A stretch of 64,000 nucleotides of DNA from Symbiodinium natans. Lineage: Eukaryota; Sar; Dinophyceae; Suessiales; Symbiodiniaceae. The stretch is from positions 586,682 through 650,681 of the forward strand of contig CAJNDS010000513.1 in assembly GCA_905221605.1 (NCBI GenBank). The letters are read 5' to 3'. The notes beneath the pieces are model-generated. The model was not told where the DNA came from. It was given only the letters and a program-made list of their open reading frames with translations, and made no database searches. Position 1 is the first letter of the stretch. Each line of letters opens with the position of its first letter. A program made the translations under genes and the position numbers. Shown one piece after another: positions 11,000-24,500 of the stretch.

Positions 11000-11428
11000 T
11001 CAGGTGCCACATGTGCTTGCTGGCAAGCCGCTAAAAAGACTGCCACGCCGTCTGTGGAGGAGCGGACTCGAACCTGAGCTTCGAACTTCTGATGCTTCAT
11101 GCCGGATGAGAGTGGCTTGAGGCGCTCGCTCCACGAGCCGGCAGATGAACAAGCTTGCCTTTCGATGTGCAACAAACTGCAACAGGCAACACAGGGGCTT
11201 TTGCCGGGCTGGTACAAGATGAGCAAACACTACTCGAGCTCGCAGGATGAACCTGCGGCTTCCCCTCGGCTGACCTTCTGCAAGCCATCTTTGAATGTCC
11301 TTCTCGCTACTCCTGGTGCAGTCCACCGGCGTCATGAGGGTGACCTGCCAACCTCGGGGACTAAGCTCAGGGACTAAGCTCAGGCACTTGCGAGTACCAC
11401 CCAGCCAGGGCTGAGGGAACTTGCGCAA
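11000..11428 (-). CDS. exon-like open frame, unidentified
   Basis: A 142-codon minus-strand frame. The first half reads well (GWQVTLMTPVDCTRSSEKD and then QRWLAEGQ), while the second half is Arg/Leu/Cys-rich and may be intron. An overlapping frame at 10822-11226 contains another protein-like stretch (VRVRSSTDGVAVFLAACQ), which could be a following exon. No family was recognised. Confidence 0.4.
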   Translation of the reverse strand: MRKFPQPWLGGTRKCLSLVPELSPRGWQVTLMTPVDCTRSSEKDIQRWLAEGQPRGSRRFILRARVVFAHLVPARQKPLCCLLQFVAHRKASLFICRLVERAPQATLIRHEASEVRSSGSSPLLHRRRGSLFSGLPASTCGT

Positions 11429-11597
11429 GCGATCAAAAACGGGCGCAACACGACAGATCCGACCTAGACTTTTTCACTGTTTTCGGGCATTTATCAAGAA
11501 GTGTCTAAGGCACCGGCCCAAGCCATCGATGAGCGCACGACACAGCGTAAAGTAGCGCTTGGAGACCCCACCTGTGGACCATCCAAGCAGCTGTGGC

Positions 11598-11789
11598 TCA
11601 CAATGTGTAGCCGTAGCCGATCACGTCAGCTACATATATCAGCAAGAAGAGGGATACATCTGCTGGAACTATTGTGAGGCGCTCCTCCACTCTAGCAAAA
11701 CTCCGTGATCTCGCAATTGCTCGCAGGAACAACAAGGGCACTGCGACATCTGCGACCTGCCTGCATTCTTCAGCAGTGGTGGAAAGCAC
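11598..11789 (-). CDS. exon-like open frame with hydrophobic end, unidentified
   Basis: A 63-codon minus-strand frame starts TTAEECRQVADVAVPLLFL and ends with a hydrophobic stretch (SLFLLIYVADVIGYGYTL) before a stop at 11598. This could be a C-terminal exon with a membrane segment. There is no motif match. Confidence 0.35.
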   Translation of the reverse strand: MLSTTAEECRQVADVAVPLLFLRAIARSRSFARVEERLTIVPADVSLFLLIYVADVIGYGYTL

Positions 11790-11932
11790 TGCACAACCAC
11801 AAGGGCTTTCATCGCCCTGCCGAGTCAGAAGGCGCTGAGTGGCTACCCTTGGCGTGTCCAGATGTACTCATTTCATGTACTCATTGCATGCTATTTCATA
11901 AATGAGGGGCTCCGGATGGAAAATGATCCCGC

Positions 11933-12208
11933 CTAGCTGGCACAGCTCTGGCCAAGCCAGCTCAAGCTAGATCCACGAGCCAACATTTGAGTCATGGAGG
12001 GATTGAGGGATGGAGGGATGGAGGGATGAGCCCTTCCGAGTCGGGAACTCTTCGACATGACCACTTGACGGGGTGTCTGCTTCTCATCTTGCTTTTCTTG
12101 TTTTTTTTCGCGCTCATATGAAGGATAGCACAGCTGCGGCGACAGCTCAAGGTGTGTCTCGTCATCGGTTGATCCATGCAGACGGCTGCTGATAATCGGG
12201 CTTGCCAT
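11933..12208 (-). CDS. exon-like open frame, charged, unidentified
   Basis: The minus-strand frame contains a strongly charged stretch (YEREKKQEKQDEKQTPRQ) preceded by TDDETHLELSPQ. The downstream end (GGA-rich, 11995-12030) is a short repeat and probably not coding. No domain was recognised. Confidence 0.35.
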   Translation of the reverse strand: MASPIISSRLHGSTDDETHLELSPQLCYPSYEREKKQEKQDEKQTPRQVVMSKSSRLGRAHPSIPPSLNPSMTQMLARGSSLSWLGQSCAS

Positions 12209-13743
12209 GTGACGATACTGTGCGCCTGAAAGCAGATCAACCGTGCAGAGATGCCGTGGCTGCTTGAGCTAGTACGGACGAATTGCCCGCAAAATGCAAT
12301 GAACAAAGTTCATTGCCTGTGTACAGTTGACCCAGCTGTTGTACAAGCAGGCTGCCGCCAGACGATTTCCAGTGTCGAACTCCACTGTTGCGAATGAACC
12401 ACCTGAAGCAGTTGACCTGTATGACTGTATTTAAGACTGTGATGTGTCAAGCGGGGCTAGAAAGCAGCTAGGCTAGGGTCAAGCTCGGCTGGTACTTCTG
12501 GCAACCTGGGCAGAGGGCTCTGCACGAAAGCAGCCTGGCGTCACATCGTGGCACACCGATCTGAAGAGGCTCCATATTTTTGGCTCTCGCAGCGCCCTGG
12601 GCAATGCTTGCTCTGAGAGCGTGAGGCAGAGGGAGTCTTTCATGTGCTTTCGAAGGAGAGCGCCTCTTTGCCATATGAACCTTACCCTAACGCGGAGAAA
12701 GTCTCTCTGCCTTTCACATTGCCGGGCAGCACGTAACGTACGCTATCCACCATCAGGACGGGCGAAGCCGCAGCTGTGCGAGCAGTCGAATCTCTCCATC
12801 CAACCACCAGCATCCAACAAGCGACTTACAGGTGCAACTTACTTTTGAGGCAGTTTGCACAGCCTTGCCCTTCGCCCATCCTCAAAATGCTGAAAATCTC
12901 CGGACTTCCGCGGGCTTCGAGGCGCAAAATCTTCCCAGAGCAAGTTACTCTGGTCGCCTCAGCAACTTTTTTGTGCTTTGTTGCCCCTTGCTAGAAGTTA
13001 ATGTGAGACACGACTGCACCTGGCCCTTGACTACTGCTGTAGTGGGTCGCTATGGCCTGTTTACTCTGTCGTTGCTTGGCCTACGCATATGTTATTCCTG
13101 CCTGAGCGTGGCCAAGCCTTGTCGAGCAGCATCACGCAGAACATCAGATGCTGGGTTCGCAGAATATGTTGCGCGCGTTTATAAGACACAAGCTGTCCTC
13201 CGCGTCAAGGCAGCCCGCTAGCGCTGTGCTTGAGGACAAGCTATGATGCCCTTTGCCATATCAAAGGGGTGTGCTGAGATGCGACAGCCGAGCTTCGCTG
13301 CTGCCTTCTGGACCCCGTGTTGGAATCACAGTGGAGGCGTGGAGGGGATTTTAACGCATTTGGCTTTGGGTGAGACTACAGGATTTTCACGCCAGCCCAT
13401 AGGTCTAGCAATCTCCGTCTTAGGTCTGAGCAGACCCACAGTACCGTTGCGCTGCTGCGTTGAGATCTGAATGGGCCGGCCACGCATGGCAACGCAGTTG
13501 CGCTTTCCATACAGCCACCAGCCCTGGCTGCAAGGTCTTGCTGTCTGATGTGCATTAAGAACTACTGAATCGGGAATTGTGAACATAATGGGCCAGTGGT
13601 GAGCGAGCGGATGGCGATCTTCGCCCGTACAGAGGACATGTGAAACACTCGTGCGACTGCCTGTTTTGGGCCTCATCCCACCGGCATCGGCACGAGACGA
13701 TTTGGACATTACCATGAGACCAGTCCCAATGGAAAGAAAGCAT
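12209..13743. other. between NCX gene and left neighbours, nothing identified
   Basis: No motif was recognised. A minus-strand frame continues past the NCX stop codon region (13326-13946), but its part left of 13744 is in the wrong frame for the exchanger. A plus-strand frame at 12832-13221 is open but has no recognisable feature. Confidence 0.35.
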
Positions 13744-14098
13744 TTATTCGGTCTCCAGGACGACCCAGGCCGAGGAGGCTCCGATGTAAACACACCATTG
13801 GAAGACCAGGAAGGCAGCACTCGCCAGCTGCCATCGGCCTTGAGCGAAGCACAGCCGACTTGGGTCCACCCATCGCCGTTGCTCAGCTCCAGACGTGGCC
13901 CGCCCAGCTCTCCACCAAAGGTGCGGCGGCGCAGGTACAGCAGCATAATCGCGCCTGGGAATCAAGGGTCAGAAAGCGGAATGGGGGGTTGACAAGGAGC
14001 TGGTTGCAATGGCTCATGCTCCCAGAACAACCTGAGGTGGCTGAGGCAGGCGCACAGGGCGTTGCATGAGAAGATTAAAAGGTTGAACCACAGGGAGC
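13744..14098 (-). CDS. NCX: last three exons
   Basis: Exon 14054-14098 encodes SLWFNLLIFSCNAL, joined by a GC-AG intron to exon 13877-13954 (IMLLYLRRRTFGGELGGPRL). The GGELGG motif is diagnostic of the NCX C-terminus. This joins in phase to exon 13744-13838, which encodes a last membrane helix (FLVFQWCVYIGASSAWVVL) and the stop. The intron between the last two exons would be only 38 bases (13839-13876), with similar 8-base stretches at both ends (GGCGATGG and GCCGATGG). If it were retained the reading frame would miss the last helix. I checked the base counts of the first two exons against their codons. Confidence 0.85.
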
Positions 14099-17000
14099 CT
14101 TGCGAGATCTTGCGAGTCCCGGCTGTCTGGGTCCCGGATGTCCCGGCGTGCTGCAGCTTAGGGTACACAATTCTGGGTGTTCATGTGTTCATGTGTTCAT
14201 GGCTCTGCCTGCAGGGGTGACAAAGACTGCAGTTTGCAGGTTGTTGTAGTTCACGATCGAAGACCTGCAAAAAACATGCAGACGCTGGCAGAGGAAGAAC
14301 TGCCATCATTCATGACAGCTCCAAAAAGCCCTAGAGCCTGATGTCATAGTACTTGCCGCCCTCCTGACAGGCAAGCATGTGGAAAGCCCGAACCGGCGAA
14401 TCGTAGAATATCTTCGTCCTGCGTGGTTCAACAACAGTGATCACACTGGAGGTTGCCTTTTTCGGTTTTCTCTTAGACAGGAACTCGCCCTCGGCTTCCG
14501 GCCGACTAGACGCCCAAGCAGCCAGGATCTTCCAACCGAAGATTTGCTCTACCCTGCCCGAACCGCTTGGAGGAGCCGCAATCCAATGCCACGGGGGATC
14601 CAGGCTGCGGACCCCTCCTAGAGAGGCCACGCCCAAAAAAAAACCCACGAACCTCCCCCATCAAACCCCTTCCTGTGGGACGGACCGTTTGTGGACCCGG
14701 GACCCCATTCAAACCCCCCGTCTGTGGTGCTGCACCAAGATGACATAGAGCTTCTTGGCATTCCTTCGTCTGCACCCCGCGGTGGGCCCACCCGGCTACC
14801 CAGGCGGCATGCGCTAGATGCCGCTAGATTGGACCAGCAGGTTTGCATTGATTGGAACGACCGTACCCGCCCTGACAACTTGACCTGCCGATGGCTACTC
14901 CGTAGCCACTACTTGCTCGTGGTTCGGCTTCCAGGGCTTTCAGTGGGACAGGCTGTATGGCTTAGGTTTGTCTGGCCCTCTCGGCTTCAGGGCTCATTGT
15001 GCGGCGATGGAGCGGTGACTCTGACGCATTTAGGATCTGGGATGCCTGTCGTGAATTCTTGCTACAGCATCGCAGGGATAACGAGGCAATGGTCTGCTCG
15101 CCAACGGAATTCCACCGTCGAACCCCAATCAAAGCATACCCCAACCCACGCCAACAGCTAGGGTGTTTCTGCTGCTCACTGAACATGTGTTGCGTGTGAT
15201 TGTCTTAAACTATTCTGCTTAGTCTTTTGACAGTCCGGGAGAACATATGTCCCACCTGCAGCTTCGCGAGCCAAGTTGAGAAGGTGGCTCCGCTTGTGCT
15301 AAGGGTCTGCCAGTAGATGGCACCGATGGTCCAAGGCCTCGTGCCGCGAGTGTCGCGAGACGAACGGACATCCGGCCCCCCGCACACCCTGTGCAGTACT
15401 CCAAAACTTTGGCTTTGAGAGGAGTTAACAGTACTAGTCATAGCCCACGCGGGTCAAATGCGAGTGTACTCCCTGGTCGCCTTTCTTCTGTTATATTTTT
15501 TTAGCCAACAATGACCTCCAAGCACGAGCGGCTCGTAAGGCCGCCATAATATGCGAATATACCGTTCAAAGCGAGCCCAGCAGTCAACATCCCAGTCACC
15601 TTTCGCGCTAGAACTCATGTTTTCACGATAGGGGTTTTCTACCTTTGACTCTAGGAAACCTATTCCATGTCGAATGGTCTTGTGTTTCTTCTTTCGTTAG
15701 GAGAAAGTTCCACTAACCCAACCGTACAATTTTCTATCTTTCAACGTTTGCCTTTATGAATGTACTGCACTTGGAAAACTGAAAGACATAATCTTCATAT
15801 TCTAGAAGCAGCGTACGAACGCACCATCTTTAAAAGAAAATACGTGATCTCCCCAGTACATAAAGATGACAACCACAAACAGCTCCATCTGCGTTCATCC
15901 TGAGGAGTGGGCATCCCCAGACCCAGGAATACGTTGACGGAGTTGCTACCTGTGACCTCGGATTGGAACCAAAACTCGAGCATGCCACGAAAAGCGAGAC
16001 CGGAACATGCCAAGCCCACGCTTCTTTATGTCTGCACCACACTTGCACTCACCCTCATTGCGATGATTCAGTTCTGGGAGTCTTACATTCCCAATGGAAG
16101 CATCTGCGTAGGGGTCCATGATCGCCGCCGTCTTGGAGGCAAAGGTGTCCTTGTCGGGCCGAGTCGAATCTCACATCGCCAACTACTAGAAGCAATAGAG
16201 ATTGACATTTCCATCCTGCAAGAATTCTGGCAGCTTGGTACCTATCTTCAATTCAGAGCTGGGATGCGAAAAGACAGAAGGTTGAGAAGGCCCAAGTGCA
16301 TCTTCGCTTGCTGTGTATTGTTTGCAGGTGCGCGGCGGGCAAGGAGGTCCCCAGAGCGACAAAAGTAATCGCCGTGATCTCCGGCCCGATGTTCCTCACG
16401 ATCATGTGCGCTGCTCTCGACTCCGTGCAACAGCGTATGCAACCCCTGGATCTGATCTCAAGCGAGCAAACAGAATGCAGCGAAGCTGCAGCGTGCAGCC
16501 AACCAAGTTGGCCAGATCTCCGACCACTGCAGTAAGAATGGCCTCAAAGAAACCCCAAAGGCAAAGGCATCACACCAAGCACCAATCAGAAGCAGAAACT
16601 TGCAAAAAACTAAGAGCAATGATGCTGCGATTTTTTCGGCAGGGCACGATCATGCCAAGGGCCACAAAGAAGCAGCACCATCCTTAGATCAGTGGTACTT
16701 GATGTGCTGGACGTACGTGGCACATTCTCTCAATCTTTAGCCCGCTTAAGCCAGTTCTCGGAAAAATTCTGTATAGTGTCCATGCCTACCGCGTATATCC
16801 CTAAAACATCAAGACCTAATGCGGAGCCTTCGGACATTCTTTGTTGCTTTACTATTGGGGGTCCGAAACAAGTAGGCACAATTTGGCTGCGTGCGGGCTT
16901 GCTCAGGAAATCTAATCTAGCAGCGATGATCAGGTCACGGTGCGTGCACATAGCATTCAGAACCTCTCTTCGATGACATGAGTTTCTCTTCCGACGTCAA

Positions 17001-20000
17001 GAACTGGCAAAAATGTTGCGATAATACCTGTACGAGTAGTTAGGCAAGCACTCTGCCGATTTCCAGCTTCCCAATGGACAAGAAATTGAAACATGGCTAC
17101 ACATGGTTCCCGGTATCCCGAACATGGCGTCCTTCTTTTCTGCTACCCACCTTAGTTACCGGTATCCCGAACTCTTATGGCGAGGCACCGTTGCAGTAGT
17201 CTACCGGTGGTATGAACGCAAACGCCAGCTTCCAGGGCATGCCTGCGACGACCAGCTTGCATCTCTGGTGGACTCATCACATCTGAAGTCTGAAGTCCTG
17301 CCTATGAAGTGGATGGCCACATCCATGCAGGAACGTCCGCCATCCTCCTCCTCCTCGGTGCAAAGTTGCAGGGCGCAATTGCTAAAATGGTGAAGGGAAC
17401 CGGCGAGCTGTCCGCCTACAGGTGCCAAAGCTGTTCGGTATGCGTGGCTGTAGATACACAACCTTGCCCCTCAACCCACTGACAGCGGAGGCTCATCATC
17501 GTCTCTGCTCATAAAGACGGCATCTCGAAACTGTTCCTGCTCACACTGAGCGCTCAGAGTGCGGATGAGTCAGGAAAATGAAGGGCCACACAAACTGTTC
17601 ACACTTGCCGAACCTTCCAATTGGAGTAGCCGAGGGCGTGCTTGTTCCAGTTGATCTGGCTAGCCTCCATCATGTCTCTTAAGGAACAAGGCAGCCTTGT
17701 ACCAGTCGGTCACATCAGTTCTCCACATCCTTAGAGCGCCAAGGAGCGATCCGGTCCAAGGCAGCCTTCCGCTCATCATCGGCTTTGATGACGACGTGGC
17801 AGATGCAGCCTCAACGCCAAGCCATCCAAGCCGGATCCCCTGCCGCAGCAATTATTATAATACATTTATAATACCATCGGACCTTCCGGTATCCAAGCAG
17901 CTCGTCGAGCCGCCATCCGTGGAGCGGTCGAACGTGGCGCCACCGCTCGGCTCCACCAGATAGACGTTGAAAGACGACGTGTCTCAGCGCAGCTGAATGG
18001 TCGGAGTTCGTAGGGAGATGCACACCCTGTGTTGGTCGCTATGCTTGCGACATGTTGAAAAATTGCAAGCATGAAGCATGATACTGCAGACTGCAACTAG
18101 TTGCGGTGAATCGCGAACAACACACCCGTCGACACAGGATGGGTTTGTCACTGTGCGCGTACCCGCACTTTGCCTTGCAGTCAGGTGCAGTCGTGACTAT
18201 CCTGACATCCGCATTCCATATAATGCCGGCAGGGATCTTTCATACCGACCCTTGGGCTTGATGGTGATTTCGATGGTGGCGGTCTGAACCTTCGCTGGGG
18301 CTCTGTGTGAACGATGCATGAACGCTGCTTGCTTGGAACATGGATGTGACAGAAACAACGGGAGTTGTTCCAACTGGTAGATACAAATGGGATGCAGACT
18401 CGACATGCCTGCATCAAAATATGCATCAACTATCATCAACTGTAGGCCCTCGCTGACTGTTGTCTCTGCTATGTGGCTTGTGTCCATCTACGGCATTTAG
18501 AGCCTGAGCGTGAGCCACCAGCATTTACGCTGGAGGGTCCAAGACTTGAGCTCGACCGCTCAACCGACAGCACAGCACCAGGCACGGATTCACGGCAATG
18601 ACATTTCAGAAAAACATGGTGGCTCTAGCCTCGAGGCGAACGCCTTTTGTAGCGGCACATCGGTGGCAGAAGCTCAAACTTTGGCAAAGCACGAATGCTT
18701 GCCCGTCCCTGCTGACTTGCGGAGAAAGAGGCTGTATCTTCGAAGAAGAGTGTTCCAGAAGCCTGGAAGTGCAGTAACTGGTTGGACAAACCTTGCAATA
18801 CCAAATCAGGAGCATGCCCATTGTTGTGGCCTCGACATAGTCGTAGCCGGCAATGGCTGAGTTGTCTTCGGTATAGTACCGGCACTCGATGGGTCCTGCA
18901 TGAAGGGTGAAGTGCATGCCTGATTGTCGGGGTCAGAGGAGGGTGGAGGCAAACATCTGGTAGCTGAACGCAAGAAGCGTTGGAGGCTACGAAATGGTCG
19001 TAGTGAGCAGGAAATTGGCAGGGCCCGGTTCGGCTCTTCCACTGCTCTTCCCTTTTCCTGCTAGTTCCAGCTCTGGCGGACTGCTCTCTGCATACGTCCG
19101 AATGCCTGTTGCACCATTGAAGCGCTCCACAATGATGCGAAGAGTTGTTTCCTCAAGACGACAGACACAGACGCAAGGTTAGACGCGGCTAGGGGTTTGG
19201 TGGCATGCAAGAGTGCACCCAGGACAAAGGCATAACAAGTACAAGTTAAATTAAGTGCAAAAACAATGTAAATCATGCAAAGGCTTGAGAGCAGGGCCAA
19301 CGAAAGCTAGCGACCGGGCATGTGGCATCGGGCCGTCAAGCCGAATGAGAGTAACAAACATCCACACCACAAACGCGACTCTCCATAAGGGCTGCCTCAT
19401 CCGCATGAATCCGAAGGCATCAAAACTCTATCGTGATGAATGTTGGAGCATTGGCAACACCAGCAAGACCCACATGCCCACGAGCGGAACCTTTGAAGGG
19501 TGTGGACAGGGGGAGGGGATGGAAGGCCGAATACCCCCCACCCCGAACCCTCTGTATCGGACCGAAAGGTGACGAGAAACCTTCATGCCACAGCTTCCAA
19601 AGAGCTAAGGAGCTAGCTTTCGTGAGCACTCAGAATTCAAGCATGTCAAAAAAACTGTCATGACAAACCCTTGGGTCCTCCTCGCGCTCCTTTACCTCCA
19701 CCTCCTCTTTCCTCACCAAGCACTGAATGCTGAACGACGCCCGGACCCCTGCACTTAACATACCCATCAGATTCAGTATTACATTCGGGGCTTGATTCCT
19801 CAGGTCCGTGCATGCGATTTGACCCTCTGAGCGCTTTGCTGAAAGCGCAGCTTCCCTGGCTCGTCATCATCCACAATGACCTTTTGCACTGCTCCACAAC
19901 ATCTTCTCCAAACAGCTAGATTCCGCACGTGCTTCTTGACAGCCTGCTTCTTACAACGTCTCGCATCGACTTCTCCGGCCAAGCTGCAACCGTGGCTGTC

Positions 20001-21442
20001 GCAAGAGAAGCTATGATGCGCACCTGCACGAGCAGGTGATGGCAATGAACAGAATGGTGCTTCTTGGTACGAAAAGTCGTGTGCCGCTACTACGGTATGA
20101 CATGACTCAGCTCGACAAGTCAACACTGTCTTTTCGATGCTGGAGCCTTTACGTCCTGCGGAGGCTCCACGCCATTTAGTTTGGGCTGGCTCAAGTCGAG
20201 GTAAAACTCCTGCGGCATCGGCCCATATCATAAGCCTGTCTTGCCACCATTTGCCACCTACTGAGACTGACGTCGCCAGACTGCTCAGTCTCCTCATCCT
20301 CCTCGTATGCAGCATCATCAATGATCTCGACATAGTAGTCCTGCAGGCAGCGGCCGAGCATTCATTGCTTCATGGCGCCTTTCAAGCTTGCGCCTTTCAG
20401 TTTGACAGCAACATTCACTGGAACGTCGTTCGTGCTTTCTCTGCACACCCATTAGGATGCCCTGCTTTGGGGCAAGGGCTGCGAAACGTGGGGTGGTCGT
20501 TCAGGCCCAGATCGTTCAGGTCACAGCCAAAGAAATCATCAAGAATGGCCGTCCCGGCAGGTAAGTATCTCAAGCAGTGGCAAGCGCGGGCCAACTGTGC
20601 TAAGTCTGGGGCTATGTCGTCTATGTGCATTTCCGGATACTGCCAACTGCTAGGCTTCATCTCCGCTGGATCTGCTGACATGACGTGGGGTAACGCAGGG
20701 AACGTCCCGCAGCATGCAAAGCATTGGCAAAGGATGGTCGCAAAGCACGGGGCGGAACCTCAGACTTTACGACAGAGCGGAAGCTTGCGGCGCTCTCAAT
20801 GCCCAAACAGGAACAGCCACACTTACCCAGTTCGAAGTCCTTCAGCGTCTCGCCAGGAGCAAATGTTACCTCAGCGCTTGGCACTTGCCCTCACACCACC
20901 ACTCACCACCTGCCGACTCTTCCAAAAAGGCCCTTCACATCTGCGACAGCCAGCATAAACTACAAGAATACTTCAGGAACCTGAACGCAAATGCCACTCT
21001 CACCCCCGCCCCGGGTGATGCATACTCACTCCCTGTTGTAAACGCTTAGCCACTGCTTCGTCCACTGGCTTGAAATCCGAGTTGGCTTTCGCAGTGCCTT
21101 CACGTGAGGTGACCTCGGACTGTTACAAACGACTCGCATCCACGACAGCCCAAACAAACCTCAATCTGCTTCTAGATTCTAGATGGGGCTCTAATATCTT
21201 GCATGCGCATACGCTCACACCTTGCAGTCTAGCAGTGGGCAGCGGCAGATTACGCCGGTTGTCTCGGTTGCATACTGTATGCAAAAGGAGTGGCTGCTCG
21301 CTTGGCTTTTCCGGTTCTTGAAGATGGCTGGGCAGGGGGTAATGCTGCCCCTGCGTCCACTTGTGCTGTCTGCGAGTGGCCGAGCGCCTGGCCCGGCATC
21401 CTCTGCTGTGAAAGTTGTCATCCGCCACAGTCGTGATTGTCG

Positions 21443-21503
<61 letters not shown>

Positions 21504-24500
21504 ACCTGGCCCCACCCCCCGGCCCCACCATGAGGAGGCCTTGGGGCTCGTCCCCCGGTCGCCAGTCTCTTCTGTGGGCAGTCGCGTTCATTGACGGGAG
21601 CCGGGCGGCAGCTGCATGTATCTCCTTTACGTACCTGCTTTTTCCTTGCCTCCGCTCCACTTGCTTGGAGGACAATCGCTTACCATGACTTTCTCAGGAA
21701 TTGCACACCTCAAACTTTGAACGCCGTCAACTCTGCCAAGTCTGGCCTGCACGGTCACCTCCCTGTCCAGCAGGCCAGCGCGCATTAGCTGCAACTTGGC
21801 CATGTGGCAAGACCTGAGTCAGGCGGCACGCAAACCCAAGTTGGCTAGCAGATGTGACAGATTCTTGAAGAGTCTTGAGATGGGTTTTTCTGGAATCACG
21901 AGCGGGTCGCACCAGCGTGTCACCCGTTCGATAGATCGCAACTCAGGGCAGGGCTCTAGAAAGGCGTAGCGGTCTGTTGCCCATCCAACTTCCACCTTGG
22001 CACAGGCACCGAGCGAACATGGCTGAGCCATTCTCCCTTGTTTTCCCGCAGCTGCAGCGTCGGGGCCCTCACGAGCTTGCCTTTGTTCAGCTCATCCGCC
22101 GTGTTGTGAGGCGCGGTCACGAAGTTCACAGGAACAGAGTGAGCGCCAAAGTCAGCTTTCTTGCCTCAACACATGCTAGAATCGCTAGAAGCCCCATTAC
22201 ATCTCGTTGCCAACACACGAACACTCGAAAGAGCTAACACCAGCGCCTCCCACGATGCCCTCCATAGCTGCATGACGGTAGAAGGCACCTGCTAGAAGAC
22301 TAACCCCGGCACAGTTAAAGGATGACAATGTACAGCTGAACTGCACCCAAGATTGAGCGTGCTAAGACAAGACACTGTGTCAGAATGTGTTCACTCAGGT
22401 CTACAATGCCCCGAAAAGAACCAGCTGGCAAGTGGCGAGAAGGCTTTCCAATGTACATGTGCTGTATCACCCGGACCAACTGATCATCCTCGATCACATG
22501 GCAGGTGGCAGCTCTTGTCTTGACACTTCTGAAGATGGAAACAGAAACTTTTGTGAACCAGGTGTGCCTACAAGTTGCACCACTTAAGCCCATCCAAACA
22601 AGGGCCAGCATCCGAGATCTTGTGGTTGTACTCTTCTCGAATACCCTGCTCTATCTCCGCCAGCCTTTGGTCTGCCCCAGGCATCACAACACGGCGAACA
22701 CAGCATCTCTTCACCACGGAAGTGACTTGCAACAGTAGCCACTGACTGATTCCATCGAGAAGCTCTTCTTTGGTAACGTCTGGTGGAATTGCTCCTGGAT
22801 ATCGGACTGGGATGACTGGAGCACACAAGCATCTTTCCACCAGCTGCAAACCATGAGCCGCGACATGAGACACATGCGATTCACAATGATGCACGTGCAT
22901 CGGATTCCGAAGCCCACTCTTAGAAATTTTCCGAGGGTCCGTAGAAGTTATCATTCTGTTCGTGATGGTCGTCGTCACCACCGGCCGTGAAGTAGCCCTG
23001 ACATGTGGCATGACTCATGACTCCAAAAGTCGGCAAAGTCTTTGAAGCAGGCTGCATAGATCTACATGGCCGCACTGCACGTGAAAGCTGCCTTGTCTGC
23101 AGCAAAGGCAATGGCCAGCAGAACCTTAGTAGCAAGCAGGATGGGAACAGCATTCCTGCTCAGGTCTGAGGTTGAAAGGCCAAGGAGCCGGGAACAGTAG
23201 GAATGTCACCTCAGTCGGTCGCAAGCTTTCCAACCCCGAACCGCGAAGCCGCAACCTGAACTTCGCTTCTGCCGCCTAGGATGCTATCCACTGATAAAGC
23301 TATGTACTGCAAAGATTCATAAAGGCTCTAGGACACTCTAGGCCTTAGGGGCAGATTCAGAAACCACTTTCTCAGCCTAGTTTCCACGGCTTCCCAAAGC
23401 TCGCATATGTCAGGCGAAATCACCATGAGAATCAGAAGAAGCCAGACCTGGGCATGCAAGACTTGCAAGCCACACGAAATCCATCTCGGGCCATCTTGAA
23501 TCTTTTCTTTCAAGTTGGGGGATTCTGGCGGGTGTCATTGCACACTGGGAGATACCTCGGAACTTCTTGTTCAGGACATGCAAACTTCTTTATTTCCGCG
23601 TCGCTGGCAGAAACGAAAACCGAAAGAAGACAGATCCCAGAATGAATGCCCTACTGTAGTGCCAGAGGCACTACAGGATGGCCCCACAGCTGGCGAAAGC
23701 ACCCGCAAACAGTCGCAAACACTCCTAGAACATGTGGGCAGCAGGAAGACGAGAGGCTGGAATGATACCGAAAGGCCGAAATACTAAGTTCTGTGGGTGC
23801 AGAGTGAGAATTCTGGGAGCATCCAAGGAAGGCAGAGCCTGTCCTGTCAGAGCTACGGTGCTTGAAAGAATACCTTCAACCGTGGATCAAAGCTTCACGT
23901 ACTCTTCATCCAATCTCGAACATCTCTCGAACCACTCTACAACCGGCAAAACATCACATGCAGAATCAGCTGCATAAGCCAAGATGGAGAAGGTTGCCTC
24001 AGTGGGTCAGATAAGCAACTCAGCAGATGCCCATCTTTCGCTCAACAATGTTGCTGCATCACATGTCTAACCTTCTACGCCGCGTAGATATAAACAGACT
24101 TCGGCCAAAGAGGCAGTGACACAGTACACCTTCGTGTCCTTGATGTATCGCACCTGCTCGGACGCTGCGATGTCTAAGATTGCCCTGGGCTTCCACCACT
24201 GTAGGATCTAGCCACACCTTCAGCTCAACTAAGCACATGTCTCACATTCACATAGATTCACGCCTCCCCATCTGGGATTGCGCACACACATACTGCACTG
24301 ATCACAAGGAGATTGAAGGCGGCACTGCCTCCCAACAAGCTCGGCATGTGAATCCGTCACGTTGCGGGAACAATGTTTGCCGCAGGAAACTCTGACATCA
24401 CACGTGCAGCCACAGAAGTGCACCGTCATGGCCTACTACTGTGCCAGAGCCCAAATCGCCGATGTACATTTCGTTGCTCATGATTTCCTGAGAACGAAGG

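Noticed and set aside
11055-11085. GGACTCGAACC, resembling the reverse complement of a tRNA T-loop
   Set aside because: The flanking bases do not form the T stem or acceptor stem, and no anticodon arm is present.
13839-13946. The 206-codon minus-strand frame at 13326-13946 as a single protein
   Set aside because: Its first part is the NCX GGELGG exon, but the NCX last helix is in another frame, so the frame beyond about 13877 is intron and antisense-phase sequence.
20137-20958. 273-codon plus-strand open frame and a plus-strand exon candidate at 20457-20560 with a perfect GTAAGT donor
   Set aside because: The same stretch holds Calx-beta exons on the minus strand that fit the NCX gene. The plus-strand frame is their antisense, and the GTAAGT on the plus strand is probably chance.
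21123-21688. Poly-Gly and poly-Pro proteins
   Set aside because: They are translations of the 61-C homopolymer inside an NCX intron.
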